NCBI GenBank assembly: GCA_027627225.1
Contig: CM051025.1
Coordinates: 76,161,974-76,225,973, forward strand
Direction of reading: 5' to 3'
Length of the DNA stretch: 64,000 bases
Source: Congeria kusceri
Lineage: Eukaryota; Mollusca; Bivalvia; Myida; Dreissenidae
Part shown: in pieces, positions 35,626 through 50,436 of the stretch
Numbering within the stretch: position 1 is the stretch's first letter
Layout of the letters: each line of letters starts with the position of its first letter
Notes under the pieces: generated by a model
What the model saw: the letters and a program-made list of their open reading frames with translations, nothing else
What the model was told of the DNA's origin: nothing
Databases searched by the model: none
Position numbers and translations under genes: made by a program

Positions 35626-37709
35626 ACATTTCAGTCAACTTGATAAGTTACTCGAAGACAAAACAAGAATGGAACCTTATGAAAAAAATAATCTACCGTG
35701 GTGTATGACGATTAATATTATTAACCAAATCACTAGTGTAAACGTGATGTTTTCCTAATTCTTGTCTGTAATATATGTAATCATGTAAAGATGCATTTCA
35801 TCTTACAAAGGTATACACTTGTATTTACCTCACTAGAGTTACCGCCGGTGTCTGCCTTTTAATGCAGTCCGACAGAGACTTTGCGTCTTTAATCACTCAC
35901 AAAACAGTTAATAGTCATCGATGATTTTAAAACAGACGCGCGAGAAACAAAACTCACACACGTCCCTGTGAAGAACATAACGTGTGTTCGTATCTAAAAC
36001 CTTCTCTAATTACAATCAAACATAATGTACAGACGTATGAAAAGAGAATGATAAAACAGAGGGGGGGGGGGGCGGAAATTAGCACTTCCAGGGCCGCATT
36101 GATTAAATTTTGCACTCGGCCTTTATATGTGACTCATTATATTTTCCCGATGCGAATTATTAATTTATTAATCAATGCGACAACCTCGGTGAATATGACT
36201 TGATAATTATTAGCTTGTAATAAGTGATGAACGATTGTTTGCACGTTCTGACGGTATTTTCAAACTGTGAATCGGGATGGGAATTCAACATGATTACTCA
36301 TAATGAGGAACAATGATAATATTTCTCACTTCAATATCAGCTATTTTTTATAAAGGTTAACATTCTATAAGTCATTCAAGATACGTATTGATTCCAAAAC
36401 AACACGTACATATATACCATTTACGACGATGTCTATTGAAAACAACTTTATTTTATAGCAAAATACAAACGAATTATCGTATGTTCATGGTCTTTAAAAC
36501 CAATTATGTATTTTTATTAATATTAATGAGTTTTCGTTCAGATTAGTCATGTTCGTTTTTGTTAAACAATCGTCAATACATCAAAGATGGCGCATCGTCT
36601 TTTTCGTAACAAACGTAATGGTCTAGAAACACGAATTGTTATATAATCCAAGTTTGCAACTCATACTCTTAACCCTAATGAAAAATGTATATGATGTATT
36701 TACATACGGTTGCTTTATCACAACACTTACATAAATGAACTCTTTATAATTTGATTATATATGAAATTCGTGTTTAATACCTTATGTACACAACGCGACT
36801 TAAAATGCATCAATTTTAATAAAAGTATAATTGATGGTCTAAACATTTCAGCCGATAAGAATTAGCTTAAGAGGACAAAAACGAGTACTCTACTATATAT
36901 ACTAAAGATTAGCAACATATTTGCATTTTATGTTTCTATTCAGTATTTCAATAACTCAGGCGCCTTTGAAGTTTTAAACGCGGATGCTTTAATAGCATGT
37001 AAATCTCAAGGGTTATTTTTGTAAAGGAATGTTTTGCCTCCCGTCGGTTTTTGATGAAGTTTCTTTATTTCAAATTCGACCACTATTTACACAATAATGT
37101 CTTGATTGCTACAAACTGTGAGCCCAAAAGTATGTTCAATAGACAAAGGTGTTAACACTAAGTCTTTACACAAAATTAACCCGTCACACTGATATTAATA
37201 GTAATAATATTATTATTAAAATTTACACACAGTATTAATATGCAAGAGGCAGTAAGTGTGGTCTGACATTTATATTTAGTATATTTTAAGCAAGTATTAC
37301 TTTTATATTGTGCACAAAGATATGCATATTGTAATTACGATTAATTTAATTGCTTTTTACAAATACCTTGAACATTTTAACTTTCGAAGCATAATCTATC
37401 CGAATTGTAAGGAGACAATCGAAAAACAAACATCTTTATGTATGGATGGATTAAGTAACATTACACTGTATTCTTTTTTTAGTTTAAATGCATACAATCA
37501 AACAATCGTTTGCATCCGCAGTTGAGTATCAAGTATGAGAAATTAAAAAAACAATACGTAGCTTTTTTCCAATTAAAATTTCAAATTAGATCCATTTCCC
37601 TTGCACGTTTGTACTACATTTATACACATACATTTGATTTTTAGGTAAAAGCTAATCACTAAGAACAATAAAATAAGTCAATCTTATCTACGGCGATTCA
37701 TGTTAAGGT

Positions 37710-38955
37710 GTCAATTATGCATATCATTGAAGTCATAAAGACAAATATCAATTATTTCCTTTTCCTTATGTATATTTACATGATATTCTTAATGGGTAGG
37801 GTCTGTATATTCTGAATATCAGAACAACAAGATTTTTATTCTCTGTTCCTTTTATTTCTTGATTTACAAAACGTATTTAAAAACAAAGATGATTAACAAT
37901 CCATACCATTCGATTAACAAAAAAGGGTAAATTTTCTAAAGATGGTAAGTTAGAGTTCTTTAGCATGCCATGTGCAAAGAGCACGCCATACATCGACGGT
38001 AGTGCTTAGAATTACAGACAATTATAAACATGATACGCGGTTGCATTAGAATTCAAACTCGCGACTACAAAATCGCGAACTTTAATGAAAACTACCAAAC
38101 ACAACACTATGCTTATCTACGTTGCGCATGCGCGAACCGGTGCATCATGTTTATTTCATTCAAATCGTACTACTACTACTACTACTACTCTACTACTACC
38201 ACTACTACAACTACAACAACAACAATATTACTATTACTAACTCATGATTAGATTACAAAAAGCATGGAATATTTGTCATATTTGTAGAACTATTTAAAAT
38301 TATGATTGATCAATTGTTTCACGCATACTATGCGTGTCCATAAGACCGTGAACTATTGATATTTCTCATAAAAGAATCAATGCCAAACAAACTAAAATTA
38401 ACTTCCTCGAAAAGATCTATAGAACACATTTGTAAATAAATCGTCTCAAACTGTTTGAGACACACACTCACTCCGTTTTTTATAACACATTGGAATCCTT
38501 ATTGCTCTTTCGACATGTGTTTGAATACTCATTTGTAATACAACTAGCCTACATGTTTCTTTTTGCGTAAACTATAGGACGTATTTATTCAACGGCATAT
38601 TTTCACAACATGCAAATCGACCATTTCAAAAGGTTTTGTCACATATTCCATCAATGAAAGAACATTATATTTATGTGCAAGGAAATAACACTACGGACAC
38701 AGTAATATATTGAAATCCTTTGTCGTTTATGAATATACTCAAATTGAAATGAAGTAAGTTACATAGCGCTTGAAACCGTTTAGTAATTATTTTTAAAAAT
38801 ATGCGTATCCCTTAACGTTAAATATACACCTTTGTGAGTACGTCAGACTGAAAAACACTGTTTTGTGTATGTGTGTTTTTTATGGCTGTCTTTACATATT
38901 CGTTTTTGGTTGGTCAGTTTAGACAATTATTTTTGCAGTTAAGAATTCTTTAAAC
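37710..38955 (+). other. 1.25-kb segment present in unit 1, absent in unit 2
   Basis: In unit 2, CGGCGATTCATATTAAGCTG passes within about 20 bp to AACATCAGTGACAACC (57315-57350). In unit 1 the same flanks are about 1.25 kb apart. Neither TIRs nor a target duplication are evident, so a deletion in unit 2 is as likely as an insertion in unit 1. The segment holds a (CTA)n/(CAA)n microsatellite at 38166-38245 and no supported gene. Confidence 0.65.
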
Positions 38956-39158
38956 AACACCAATAGCATCAGTCACAACCATTTAATGCCTGTCAAACAT
39001 TATGTACCAATCATTTATCGTTTATACAAAAGCTAACACGAAGTTGAAAATAATAATTGATAGTTATGACATATACTACTGAAATATACAGCACTAATAC
39101 TCGCGGAGTATATCGTTAATATAGATAGATACCAACATGTAATTGTGTGGTATTGTGT

Positions 39159-39239
39159 AATATATCAGGTGAGGCTTAGACTAATATAACGGCGAGTCTT
39201 GCCGAGCCGTTATTTTATTCGTGCAGAATCTGATATATT
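39159..39239. mobile_element. Hairpin element of the GAG...CGAG core family, unit 2
   Basis: Outer arms AATATATCAG (39159-39168) and CTGATATATT (39230-39239) are exact complements; inner arms TAACGGC (39187-39193) and GCCGTTA (39206-39212) likewise. The core GAGTCTTGCCGAG overlaps the inner arm borders. GAGGCTTAG and TTCGTGC occur between arms as in the 21514 element, although the arm sequences differ. Present in unit 3 (57576-57656) and absent at the equivalent place in unit 1. Confidence 0.75.
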
Positions 39240-40931
39240 TCACAAGTCCAGGCAGTGACCTGTTTCTTTATTTATCATACCACGGTTTTCTAAAAATTAC
39301 ACCAAACGAACTGAGTTTTTATACTGCAAAGCTAAGAGCAGCGCTGATTTTGCTGAACCGGATTTTACACAATTTCACGTACACATACATTCATTTCTAA
39401 AATTTGACAGGATAATATCATATCATTTTCATTTCGTAAATATGCATAGACTATGTTCAGTATGATACATTGATTACACATTTGTTCATTTTTAAGATCG
39501 TGTAGATATTGACTATAGTGTATTCAATTTTTTTTTTAATGTTTAAGATTTAAGAGATATATTATATGTAGTGGATTTTAGTGCATTTATCTGGAATCAT
39601 TGAATTAAGTGTGTATGGTTGATTCATTTTTCCATTGATGACTTTATTACAGTAGCACAGTTCGAATTTATGTAAATATTTAAAAATAAAGTTTTTGTGA
39701 TTTGTGCCTATTAAAAATAATTAATTATGAACGTTTTTGATTATTTTTTTATTTCGTTGATTCTGATTTAATTTAACAAAAACTGTTGACTTTAGAGTTT
39801 ATTTGGAGAAATACGACGTACATCTAATATCAGTGATATAAACGCTAGAAACCCGATATAACAAAGTATATCAGACACCTTTGTATTTTATAAAATATAA
39901 ATGTAACAATTTCAGCCGAATGTATGAACATGCAAAATTTAAAATAAAATCCATTTACATGTTGAATTTTAAGTACATGTAAGTAAAATTAGTTTTGCAA
40001 CGACCAATGGATATATACATACATGCTACTAATCTGGAAGGAAAAAAATGTGTCGGAAATTTCGGTGGTTCCGACATTTTATTGGAAAAGTCACAATAAT
40101 ATAATGTTTTCTAACTTCTCGTGTCGTTAAAATAAAGTTCATATTAAAACAAAATAAAGTTCATATTAAAAAAAAAGTCCTTAAATGTCTTAACTGAAAA
40201 AAAAACTACAGCATGTCCACTAATCAAAATCAAATGTATAAAGACATTAAGAAAAAAAAAGAGTAAAGTGAAGTGTCTCCCCCAGGCCTTGAGGGATCAA
40301 AAAGCTGTCACGCTAAACATTTGACCAGTCGCACGTACAAGCTTGACCTTATATTTTAAAGTGATGTAAGTGATACAGTTGTTTTCCAAAATACCGACGA
40401 AAAGCGTTATAAGAGCTTACATGTTTATTTATTTCAATTGATGAATTATCCATAAACAATATTTCCAATAAACAACATTCCCAATAAGTGCCATGAGTGT
40501 TTTTCCCTTCTTTGTATTTAAGTAACAATTCTTTATGGAATCTATGACACAATTTGAAAATTGTTAATTTGCCAAGCTGTGAATAATATAGGTCCATTAA
40601 AAAGTGCATCATTGCAGGTAGTAAGGAATCGAACATATTCGTTATTTTGTGGTATTTTGCTTCGAAAGAGTACGTTCAGAGTATGACATCTGCGAACTGC
40701 ATGCAACGAGTGATTCCAAAGTGTACGTTGTTTGCAATAAATCAACCCATCCGCCATGTGGTATAATAGCGTAGCAGTCATTGGTGGCTACAGATGTGTG
40801 AGTAACAAAACACGCGGCCAGTAATTCGCAACCGCTGTCTCAGACAGAACGACTGAAGAAAATTCCCGAGCGACCGTTGTTAAACAAATTGCAACAACAG
40901 GGCAACAGCATCGTTGAAAACATTGCGGAAT

Positions 40932-41130
40932 GCGTCTAATGGCGCCCAAACCTTCTTCTTTAAACCTGCATTTTACATTGACAAACAGTAATATCCACCC
41001 GCCTAAATGTGTTGAAATAAATAAAGCATCGGCGTGCGTTACTCGTTGTCTAAGTCTGCACTCTTAATTGCAATTGATCTGGTTATTATCTCCAGATACA
41101 GCGGAACTGTTTTGGGCAATGTTTACATTT
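40932..41130 (+). pseudogene. Unit 2 counterpart of the cysteine-rich relic, frame broken
   Basis: Aligns with 26009-26212. The AT of the start codon is changed (ACATTGCGG), small indels disturb the first part, and a 2-nt deletion after CTGCACTCT produces TAA. The central ACVTRCLSLHS is retained with third-position differences. Consistent with loss of function after duplication. Confidence 0.3.
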
Positions 41131-44100
41131 AGCAATTAACTCCTTGGAGCAACTTTCAGTCGAAAGTTATTCCGATTTCAATTGTGTTGCCAAGAAAAGA
41201 AAGGACCACCTCTCCATTAAAGAAATACGTACGATATTCAAAACGCACCTCTGCAGCTGGCCATACATCATCTTGTACAAATTCTCGAAGTGACCTTTGA
41301 TTAATCGTGAAACAAATCAATACGATTGGACGCGTGTGCTGGTGTATTATATTTCAGCACGTACTTTTGTCTTAAACATGGCCGATGTAAATGTTATATC
41401 CGAGCATAGCGGCAAGATGCATGTAATGAAAATCTGTGCAGGCCAATATTGTGGCGGCCTTTTACAAGATCTGCATTTTCTAATTCAGTGACTAACCACG
41501 CGTGATGTCATGGGTTTGAATAGAAATATGACTCTAGCCAAAAATGACGTGGGTAGTCCTAAACTTCAGAAGAATTCATTAATGCATATCCCATCATGGT
41601 GTATAATCAATCGTTGTTAAAATACCAATTACATGCATTATAACGGTATGTTTATTTTGTAAAACACAAGTTTTGGAAAATCTCAACTATCTGAAAACAA
41701 TGAGATTAAAATGCATCATGTTAATATATTCCAACAAAATACATTTTGAATAAACAGGGTCATGCCTTTAAAAATTGAACACATCTTAATGCATATGGAC
41801 CCTTATCTCTTCCAAAAGTTCAACTGTACGATATTCATTAGATACTCATTGTTATAATAGCAAAAAACACAGGCATTGAATAGTTTCATTAATATACAAT
41901 TTCTCTTATTATCGATATCAAATACAGAAACTTCACATTATGCATGTCTTTTGCACGATACAAATGTCAAATACAAGACACATTCCGTATTTAATCAGAT
42001 TAGTATGTGACATTATATTGAAATTATGTTGAGATACAGGCTTTCAAAATTTATCCCGTGCGTTACTCCTCACACTGATTTGCTGCTGGTAGTAAGAATG
42101 AATGTACCACCCTATTCTCTGGAAATGGGGTTACAAAAACTGCTAGGTAGAACTGTATGCGTTACAGAACATGTATTATTTTGTTTCTTTAGTAAAATAA
42201 GGTGTGCGTGAAAAGTGTGCTTGTTTCAACATGGCTGGAATGAAAAGCTGTGCATTGTATTCAATAGGTTTGAGAGGACAATTTACGTTATTGTTGATAG
42301 CAGTTAATTTACTCCATCTTTACATATAATATTGTTTTCTCTATCCGCGTCTTAAATGAACTCAAAATAATAGTAATTTGAAATCGTGTTCCGTATATTT
42401 GTTTTATTTCTATTCTGAAGCTTCACCGTTAATGTATACGTATTTAAGGGTAGCCCGTTCTTAAAATACAAAACGCATTTTAATACAACAAGGGACATAA
42501 AATCCTGGACCCGTCTTCATCAAGCTATACTAAGTATAATCAAACGCACATGGGTAAAACACATGGAGATTTGACGGAAAATGTTTTTTTTTAGTGCAGC
42601 TTAAGTTGAGAATTTGCTTGTAAGCTTTATTAATACTGGCTCCAGTACGATAAATTAAAGTCTATTAAATGAAACATCACCATTACAAATGAGACTGAAA
42701 ATAATTATTAAACAACAAATGAAATTATGGGTGTCTCTTATATTTTTCTACTTTAAACTAAAAAACATTTTTATCACTATGGTCAGTAGTAATGTTGTCG
42801 ACTTAATGCTCAAAACAAACACATTAATGTGATTTTAATCAGTAACAACGTTATCAGAACTAGCGTTATAATGAGGTGTGATGAGCCTGTAGACCTGCGT
42901 GAAATTCAAAAACCTATTATAATAATGTGAATGTGTGATATATGAATAAATAGGACGATAGTACTAGGAATTTATTATCGCATTGCATGCGCCTACGTGA
43001 GAAAACTTACAGTGATGATTGAAATTTGATTTGGAATACTAGCATTAAATTCATAGATGCGTATTATTATTATTAACAAATTTGAAGCTGTTTAATGTTA
43101 TCCATTAAAGACGCCGATAAAGCGATGTATAAATCATATGGTACCATAGATGATTAAATTATATAAATATACCGACATTGTATTGCACGCAAATACATCT
43201 CATTTCATATTAATATAATACTTACAGGATTTATGAAAGCATAAAACATATACACATATTTTAAACGCCCGTGAAGTAAGTCCTTGGATATTGTGTGCAA
43301 GAAATTATTTTTCGCCACAGAATGGAGTATCCTATCGTCTGGCATAAATGGGTGAATGTCAAACCAAAAATCTAACGTTCAATTACAATGCCATATATGT
43401 GGCTTTAGCTTTAACACACCATTATAAAAATGATCGGTTTCAAAGAACCAACGTCATCGAGCCACTTTTAATCGCTGTAAAAACTTCTCTCTGCAAAAGA
43501 CTTGTGTTGTTCATAAGCGACAATGATATATGATTTCCACTACATCACATCAAACAGACTTTCGAATAAAGGCATTTTATTATGCGTACACAATTGTGTT
43601 TACCCAAACGCACAACATAGCACTGCTCCATCGGGACTATTACGTGCATTTGCAGGAGAACAAAAGCATACAGTCTTTGTGCATCTCGCGATCGAGTAAT
43701 TCCAAATACTTTGGGACTAGCACACGATCGTTCATCTATATAATCGCATACTTTATGGCTTGAAAATAGCGTGTGTGATTGTAAAAATTGGCACGTTTAC
43801 AGAACAAAGATGCTGCTTCAAGCGAGGATAGCAATAATTCTCGAGTATTCTATTCTTTTCTATTAGTTTTTGTCTCGTATTCGATTGCCTAAATCTTAAT
43901 TGAAACGCTCTAGGTCTTTATATTCTTTACGAAATTTTACAACCAAAAAGTCTGTTTTTCAAAATCGAAGAAGACTTTAATATACTTCAGTTGGAAACTA
44001 GTTTACTTGAACTTGTCCGATATTTGCTAACTTTGCAAAAACCGTCGCAACCATGTAAATTACAAATGCATCGTATATATATATATAAGTATGACTGGAT

Positions 44101-46241
44101 GCGGACGACGACTTTATGAATGATGGAGATCACGGAGTAGACATTCACAACATACGCAAGTGGGCGAAAGTTTATAATCACCTTACGGCGATGCTTACAT
44201 ATATTTCGATCACGTTTGCTTAATTAATTATTATATTAGTAATACTCTTTATCAAAGCGCGGTGTACCGCGGTACGTTAACAGACAGTACAAGATTGAGC
44301 GACTCAATGCCGTTGTTAATTTGAAAACTGAGTATTGTCAACATTAAATAAACACTGTAAGTGTGAGTGGGAAAGGGCCCTGAACTTCAGAATTGTTTCG
44401 GAAAAAGTTTTTTCGAGGTCTTGTTCACCTGAATAAACAGCCATAAGCGTCTGAGTCAACAATCTCATTATTAAAACGATACAAAAAAAATAATACAATA
44501 TCGTTTTTATCAATTATCCGCATCGGAAAATCTTTAAATTAGCTTTGTACAGGGATAGTATCGCTGCAAAAGGTCGGTTGAGTGGCTGCAACAGTCGGGT
44601 TTTGGTTTGTGTCGCGAGTTTATTGAATTTCAGGTATGTAGGAGATTATTAGTGCAGGCATAATGCCATTACTGAGTTCGGAATACTAGTACTACATAGT
44701 TGTATGTTATTTTTTTATTAAAAGAAAATAATTCGTAATACAGTTTGCCCCAGGTTGAAAAGTGAATAATACATCTAAAACATGGAACGAAATACAGGTA
44801 TGCAATTTCAATGTCTAAAGGAGATCGATTTTAGCTATCTAATGCAGCAGCATATATTTCTTTTTACATTTCGTGGGGCTTTTGTTTGGAAATATTTCTG
44901 TAGGATGTCGCCACAAAGGGTGTGTATGAAATTTGAAGCATATCCTAAAATATTGCGGTTGTAAGCAAAAAGGGTAAGGGAGATAAATAACTCAGAGGGG
45001 TCGTGTATCAAGGCATTTCAAGTGTCTCCCTCTTTGTATACCACACCCACAACCCTAGTTCACCTTTGGTATGGGTGTAAGACCGCATGCGCGCATGTGT
45101 CAACGCTAAGCCTTATAAATAATGATTAAATCATAGAAGTGTGGATGGTTTATCTACGAAAAGGGTTTAAACGCCAAAAGAACATGCAACTTCGAATTGA
45201 GGATTTTTATCAAGTGCAATCTGAAAGTTTTGATATTTTGTAACCCGGTTAATATTAAGAAGTGCTTAGAATATATCGAAATATTTTAACTAAACGTAAA
45301 CTAAATCGAAGCTTATTAACTTACGCCAGAGATGTCAATATTCTGTTTGCTATCAAATATGCTAATAAATGCATAATTAATGAGTTGAAAGTTAAAAGTT
45401 AAAGCGTGTTGAGCGTAATCTGTAAACACCATTACTATTATTTGTGCATATAGAGCGGTTGTAAAGGAGACGTTCAATTTAATATCAGTGTTGTAGTTGT
45501 TGTTGCTGCTGTTGCAGCTGCTTAGGTAATTAATATAGAAGTTGTCCTCGGCTAAAGACATGTAGCTGAATCCTTACAATTTTAATGTTAAAGATTTAAT
45601 GTTTTAATGATTATCAAATTGCCAAAGTATTGAGAACAAACTCAATGTAAAATACTATTTACAAACTATTATTTCACATGCATATACTTTTAATATATGA
45701 ATACATCAAACCCAAATCATTAAACCATATCAATGTTAAATGTTTATATTTTAATTTAAATGACCGAGTTCAAAAATGTACTTACTCAGAATAAGAAAGT
45801 AATCCGCTCTGTTTAACAAATCCAGGTTTACAATCTCTTTTTATCGCATTAATTTCAATTTAATAATTATTAATCACCGGCTCGCAAATAGCTGCATAAG
45901 TGTTATGGAAGATTAAACTTTGATTAAACAATCTTGGGTCAGTAACAATATATTAAATCACGTAAAAAATTCATTTCATGTAATATACAGTTAACAATTA
46001 TTCTACGTGTTTGAAGGTGTATCACAAACGTCGTATCTTACAAACTTTCTAAACTCTACACACATAATCTTAGTCCGTTTCGGTCTGTAATCAACACCCC
46101 GTTAGCTAAGTATTTACATCACTCCCTATTAGTGAAAATGCATCGCATTTACCGCGTTATCTCACTTTACACGAATTAATAGTAGACAACTTTAATTCAT
46201 TTGCCGTGGCTGCCGACAAGCATTCAAGTCCCATTCAGCTA

Positions 46242-46349
46242 TCAAACATCGGTACCGGTAGCGCTCTGTAGCAAAACGAATGAAGGCGGTAAACCAATGG
46301 GAGAAGTCAAACCGGTCTCTCGCTGTAACTCTTTCATAGATAGTTCGCG
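46242..46349 (-). CDS. Candidate terminal coding exon, unit 2 (unknown protein)
   Basis: Counterpart of 32145-32261, 35 codons plus stop, with the same ATTCTCAG before it. The product starts RELSMKELQRETGLTSPIGL and ends SATGTDV, three residues shorter than unit 1 through a 9-nt in-frame difference. All other substitutions but one are synonymous. Upstream, the two units differ by a 1-nt and a larger indel, so the frame does not extend leftward as one ORF. Function unknown; the plus-strand promoter reading (CCAAT near 46295, TATATAAG near 46396) is the main competing explanation. Confidence 0.45.
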   Translation of the reverse strand, partial: RELSMKELQRETGLTSPIGLPPSFVLLQSATGTDV

Positions 46350-46689
46350 CTGAGAATGCGCCGATAGACTACTGGGCGACGGGTGTATTTGTTGGTATAT
46401 AAGCAGTGTCAAACAATTAAAGAATTCGGACCAGTTCGCCTCAATAGGTGACTGATTTGAATTGAGTAATGAACATAATTTGACATTGATAAAAACAAGA
46501 ACAGCGTCACCACTAATAACGAATAACAACAACCAACTACTTCTGAAAAATATGCTACTACTTCTTCTAACAGAATGAACAATAAAATAATAATTTATCA
46601 TAATTGTAATAAACGATTCGATAATAAGACACGTAAAACATTTGGCAGTATGTTTTTTTCTGTCCGCAAAACCAAATATTCCTTAATTC

Positions 46690-46805
46690 GTATTGTGTTA
46701 CAGCCCCCCCCTACCCCTCCACCAAAAAAAAAAGATTTAAAAAAAACTCAACAACAACAAACAACAAAACATAACGAACAAAAGAAGCACAACAATAACA
46801 ACACG
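46690..46805 (+). repeat. C-run, A-run and CAA-rich low-complexity tract
   Basis: CCCCCCCC, then AAAAAAAAAAA, then CAACAACAA-type sequence. Unit 1 has only short traces of it. The open frame across it is Lys/Gln/Thr low complexity and not a gene. Confidence 0.85.
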
Positions 46806-48312
46806 GAAGCACAAATACTGAATTTATTGAAACTTCATTGACAAAGCATACATTTTGTTATTCTCGATAAATGTATCATTTAAACAACAGTAAAACAAAG
46901 TTTACGTAGTGATATTACCGCCCATTAAACATGTTAACACCATCACAAATCACCCAAAGGGTGTAAAGCGGCAAACTTTTGGTTTCTGTTAAATCAAAGC
47001 TCTAAGGATATAATTAACACCCTTGTATGTATCAATCAACAAATCGGATTAGAGTGAAGGGCTTTTGAAGACACTCTTTGTGTCATTCAAGCATCGCAAG
47101 AAGTATTCAAATGTAAAAGTAAACGCGGGGTAATCCTATTATTCCTCTACTTGCAAGCTACATTGATAAATGTCTTGTAAAAAGAATATTTTTCATTACG
47201 CCAGGATTTGTACTAATAAGTATACATATTTTCCGTCGGCGTTGATAACTTTGAGTAATTATTTTCTCATATGAGACGTATTCAGTACCTGTAGATTACA
47301 GACTTGAAAACTACAGCAGGAATGCGAGGTAGAGTGTGCGAGCTCTGGATTAGTAAATCCACATAATTATTCAACTGAGGAAGAATGCAGGCAAAATTTG
47401 CAACTTCCTACGTACACATGAATTACTTGATTTTTTTAAACTTTGTGTCTTTTACGCAAAACATCGAGTGTTGAAAATCTGAGTCTATTAAACTTAAAGC
47501 AAAATTCTTGTTAGTTTGTTGGTTTCACATAGCAACGAAAACATTCGGAGAAAAATATAATTGCGTGTAACCCGTGCATGTAGAAACCATAAAAATGTAG
47601 ACCGAAATAGGGAAGCTTGTAGATTTAGTTCGCGTTTTATTATTGCTAACTCAGAAGCGCCCCGGCGTTCGTGGATAACAATTTCTTTCCCAGAAATGAC
47701 ATGTGTTATGAGGCATGTATTGCGGGATATTTATGATACTGGGAGATGTAAGAGCTAAAAGATTAAGAGCTCAACGATTAACTGACGAATACCCCAAATA
47801 CTTTCCTGTGAAACCACTTACGTGGTTTTGCGATGCGATGTAAATCGTTTATGACACTGCCTTATCAATTAATCATGACATGTACCCCTGTCAAAGGTGT
47901 ACGCTACCGTAGCTCATCGCGGGTTTGAAGCTATGGCGTGGGGGAAGATGTAACGACCTCAGATTATATCGGATCTGATCCGAGAAAACGGGGAAAAGCA
48001 TATGATTGCACTTAAAACCGGCAATTACGCAGTGGTATTATTAAAATGAATTAGTAATAATTAACAATTTAAACACATAGTTCACGTTTACTATGAGTGA
48101 TGGTAAGATGCTAAAACTTCCGCGTAGAGCCGTTCAAAACGTTCATCCGTTAGTAGTTAATCTTGAAAACTTTCCATTACGTTTCTCCCTTCTTTCCTCA
48201 GGATGTCTGATTATATAATAGTATATCAATGTTGGCTGTTGACTTACAGACAGACCTCACAAGTCGAGATTTCTCCACACATAATTTGGATGACAATAGT
48301 AGTCAGTGATAC

Positions 48313-49134
<822 letters not shown>

Positions 49135-49756
49135 TCACGTACTCAATTCAACGTCGGTATTATCGAGTGAATATTATAACAGTAGCTATGGCTTGAAACC
49201 AAAAACAGAATACGTCTTGTCTCTCATCAGTCACATTTGTCGCAGTGTTATCAAAACTGCATCTCGATAGGTGGATATGTAGTCTTACAGAAGTGAATTG
49301 AAAGGGCGTAAAACAATTTACATATACTCGTCTGCTGTGTCTCTTCTGTTCGGCAAATAAAGCTCTTGCTAACATATAATTTTCACTGACCAAACCATGG
49401 TCTTTAAAAATGTGCAGTGAAGAAGACAGCTACTTTAGTGTCATTATTACGACAATAGGTCAGCAGGAGAGAGTTTAATCATCGCGAATTTTGGCAAAGA
49501 TAAATCAGCTACTTATTGACTTTTCTTTCAAGTACGTATCACATGTTGGCAGACTTAAGGGTGTTTGAGCATAATTAAAGGTACTAAATTGACATATCGG
49601 GATCAAACTACACTTATACTAACCTCGGGCGTACAAAACACTTAAACAACAGATCTGCACATATATTTAAATATTTATCAAATTGACCGGCAGCGTTATC
49701 TTATAAAATGCAAAGTACATTTAATTTTGTCCCAAATTATCCACGCAGGCATTTGT

Positions 49757-50436
49757 AAGCCTATAAAGACACCATGTAGTCGATTCTAGCAACTAAATAT
49801 GTATAGTATATACTAATACGCCATGTAGTCGATTCTAGCAACTAAATATGTATAGTATATACTAAGACACCATGTAGTCGATTCAAGCAACTAAATATGT
49901 ATAGTATACACTAAGACACCATGTAGTCGATTCTAGCAACTAAATATTTATAGTATATACTAAGACACCATGTAGTCGATTCTAGCAACTAAATATTTAT
50001 AGTATATACTAAGACACCATGTAGTCGATTCAAGCAAATAAATATGTATAGTATATACTAAGACACCATGTAGTCGATTCTAGCAGCTAAATATGCATAG
50101 TATATACTAAGACACCATGTAGTCGATTCTAGCAACTAAATATGTATAGTATATACTAAGACACCATGTAGTCGATTCTAGCAACTAAATATGCATAGTA
50201 AATACTAAGACACCATGTAGTCGATTCTAGCAACTAAATATGTATAGCATATACTAAGACACCATGTAGTCGATTCAAGCAACTAAATATGTATAGCATA
50301 TACTAATACACCATGTAGTCGATTCTAACAACTAAATATATATAGTATATACTAAGACAACATGTAGTCGATTCTAACAACTAAATATGCATAGTATATA
50401 CTAAGACTCCATTTAGTAGATTCTAGCAACTAACTA
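49757..50436 (+). repeat. 49-bp minisatellite, 14 units
   Basis: CATGTAGTCGATTC recurs at 49773, 49822, 49871, 49920, 49969, 50018, 50067, 50116, 50165, 50214, 50263, 50312, 50361 and, degenerate, 50410: thirteen successive steps of exactly 49 bp with no indel. Units differ by a few substitutions (TCTAGC/TCAAGC, GTATAG/GCATAG). Unit 1 has only two units at the same place. Confidence 0.97.

Larger units (their letters stand above)
24222..39096 (+). repeat. Tandem segmental duplication, unit 1 (about 14.9 kb)
   Basis: Begins at the landmark ATACTCACGG and ends where the matching ATACTCGCGG starts unit 2. Colinear matches with unit 2 run along almost the whole length, for example 25898/40811, 28421/43306, 31650/45820, 33241/47310, 35846/50436, 37110/52215 and 37690/57310. 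Differences include complete insertions and deletions, listed separately. Unit 1 retains about 24720-25080, which unit 2 has lost and unit 3 keeps. Outside the listed features the unit is AT-rich and without supported genes. Divergence from unit 2 is visible in every line, so it is not an assembly duplicate. Confidence 0.85.

Noticed and set aside
36058..36072. Eleven-G run
   Set aside because: Simple homopolymer; unit 2 has only GGGG at the same place. It may be an assembly length error and has no other support as a feature.
43987..44181. Open frame almost identical in protein sequence to one at 63173-63403
   Set aside because: Similarity follows from nearly identical DNA of units 2 and 3; the frame is broken in unit 1 (about 29090-29240), so there is no sign of selection.
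47561..47758. 65-codon plus-strand open frame in unit 2
   Set aside because: Unit 1 (33500-33710) has frame-shifting single-base indels across it; no family resemblance.
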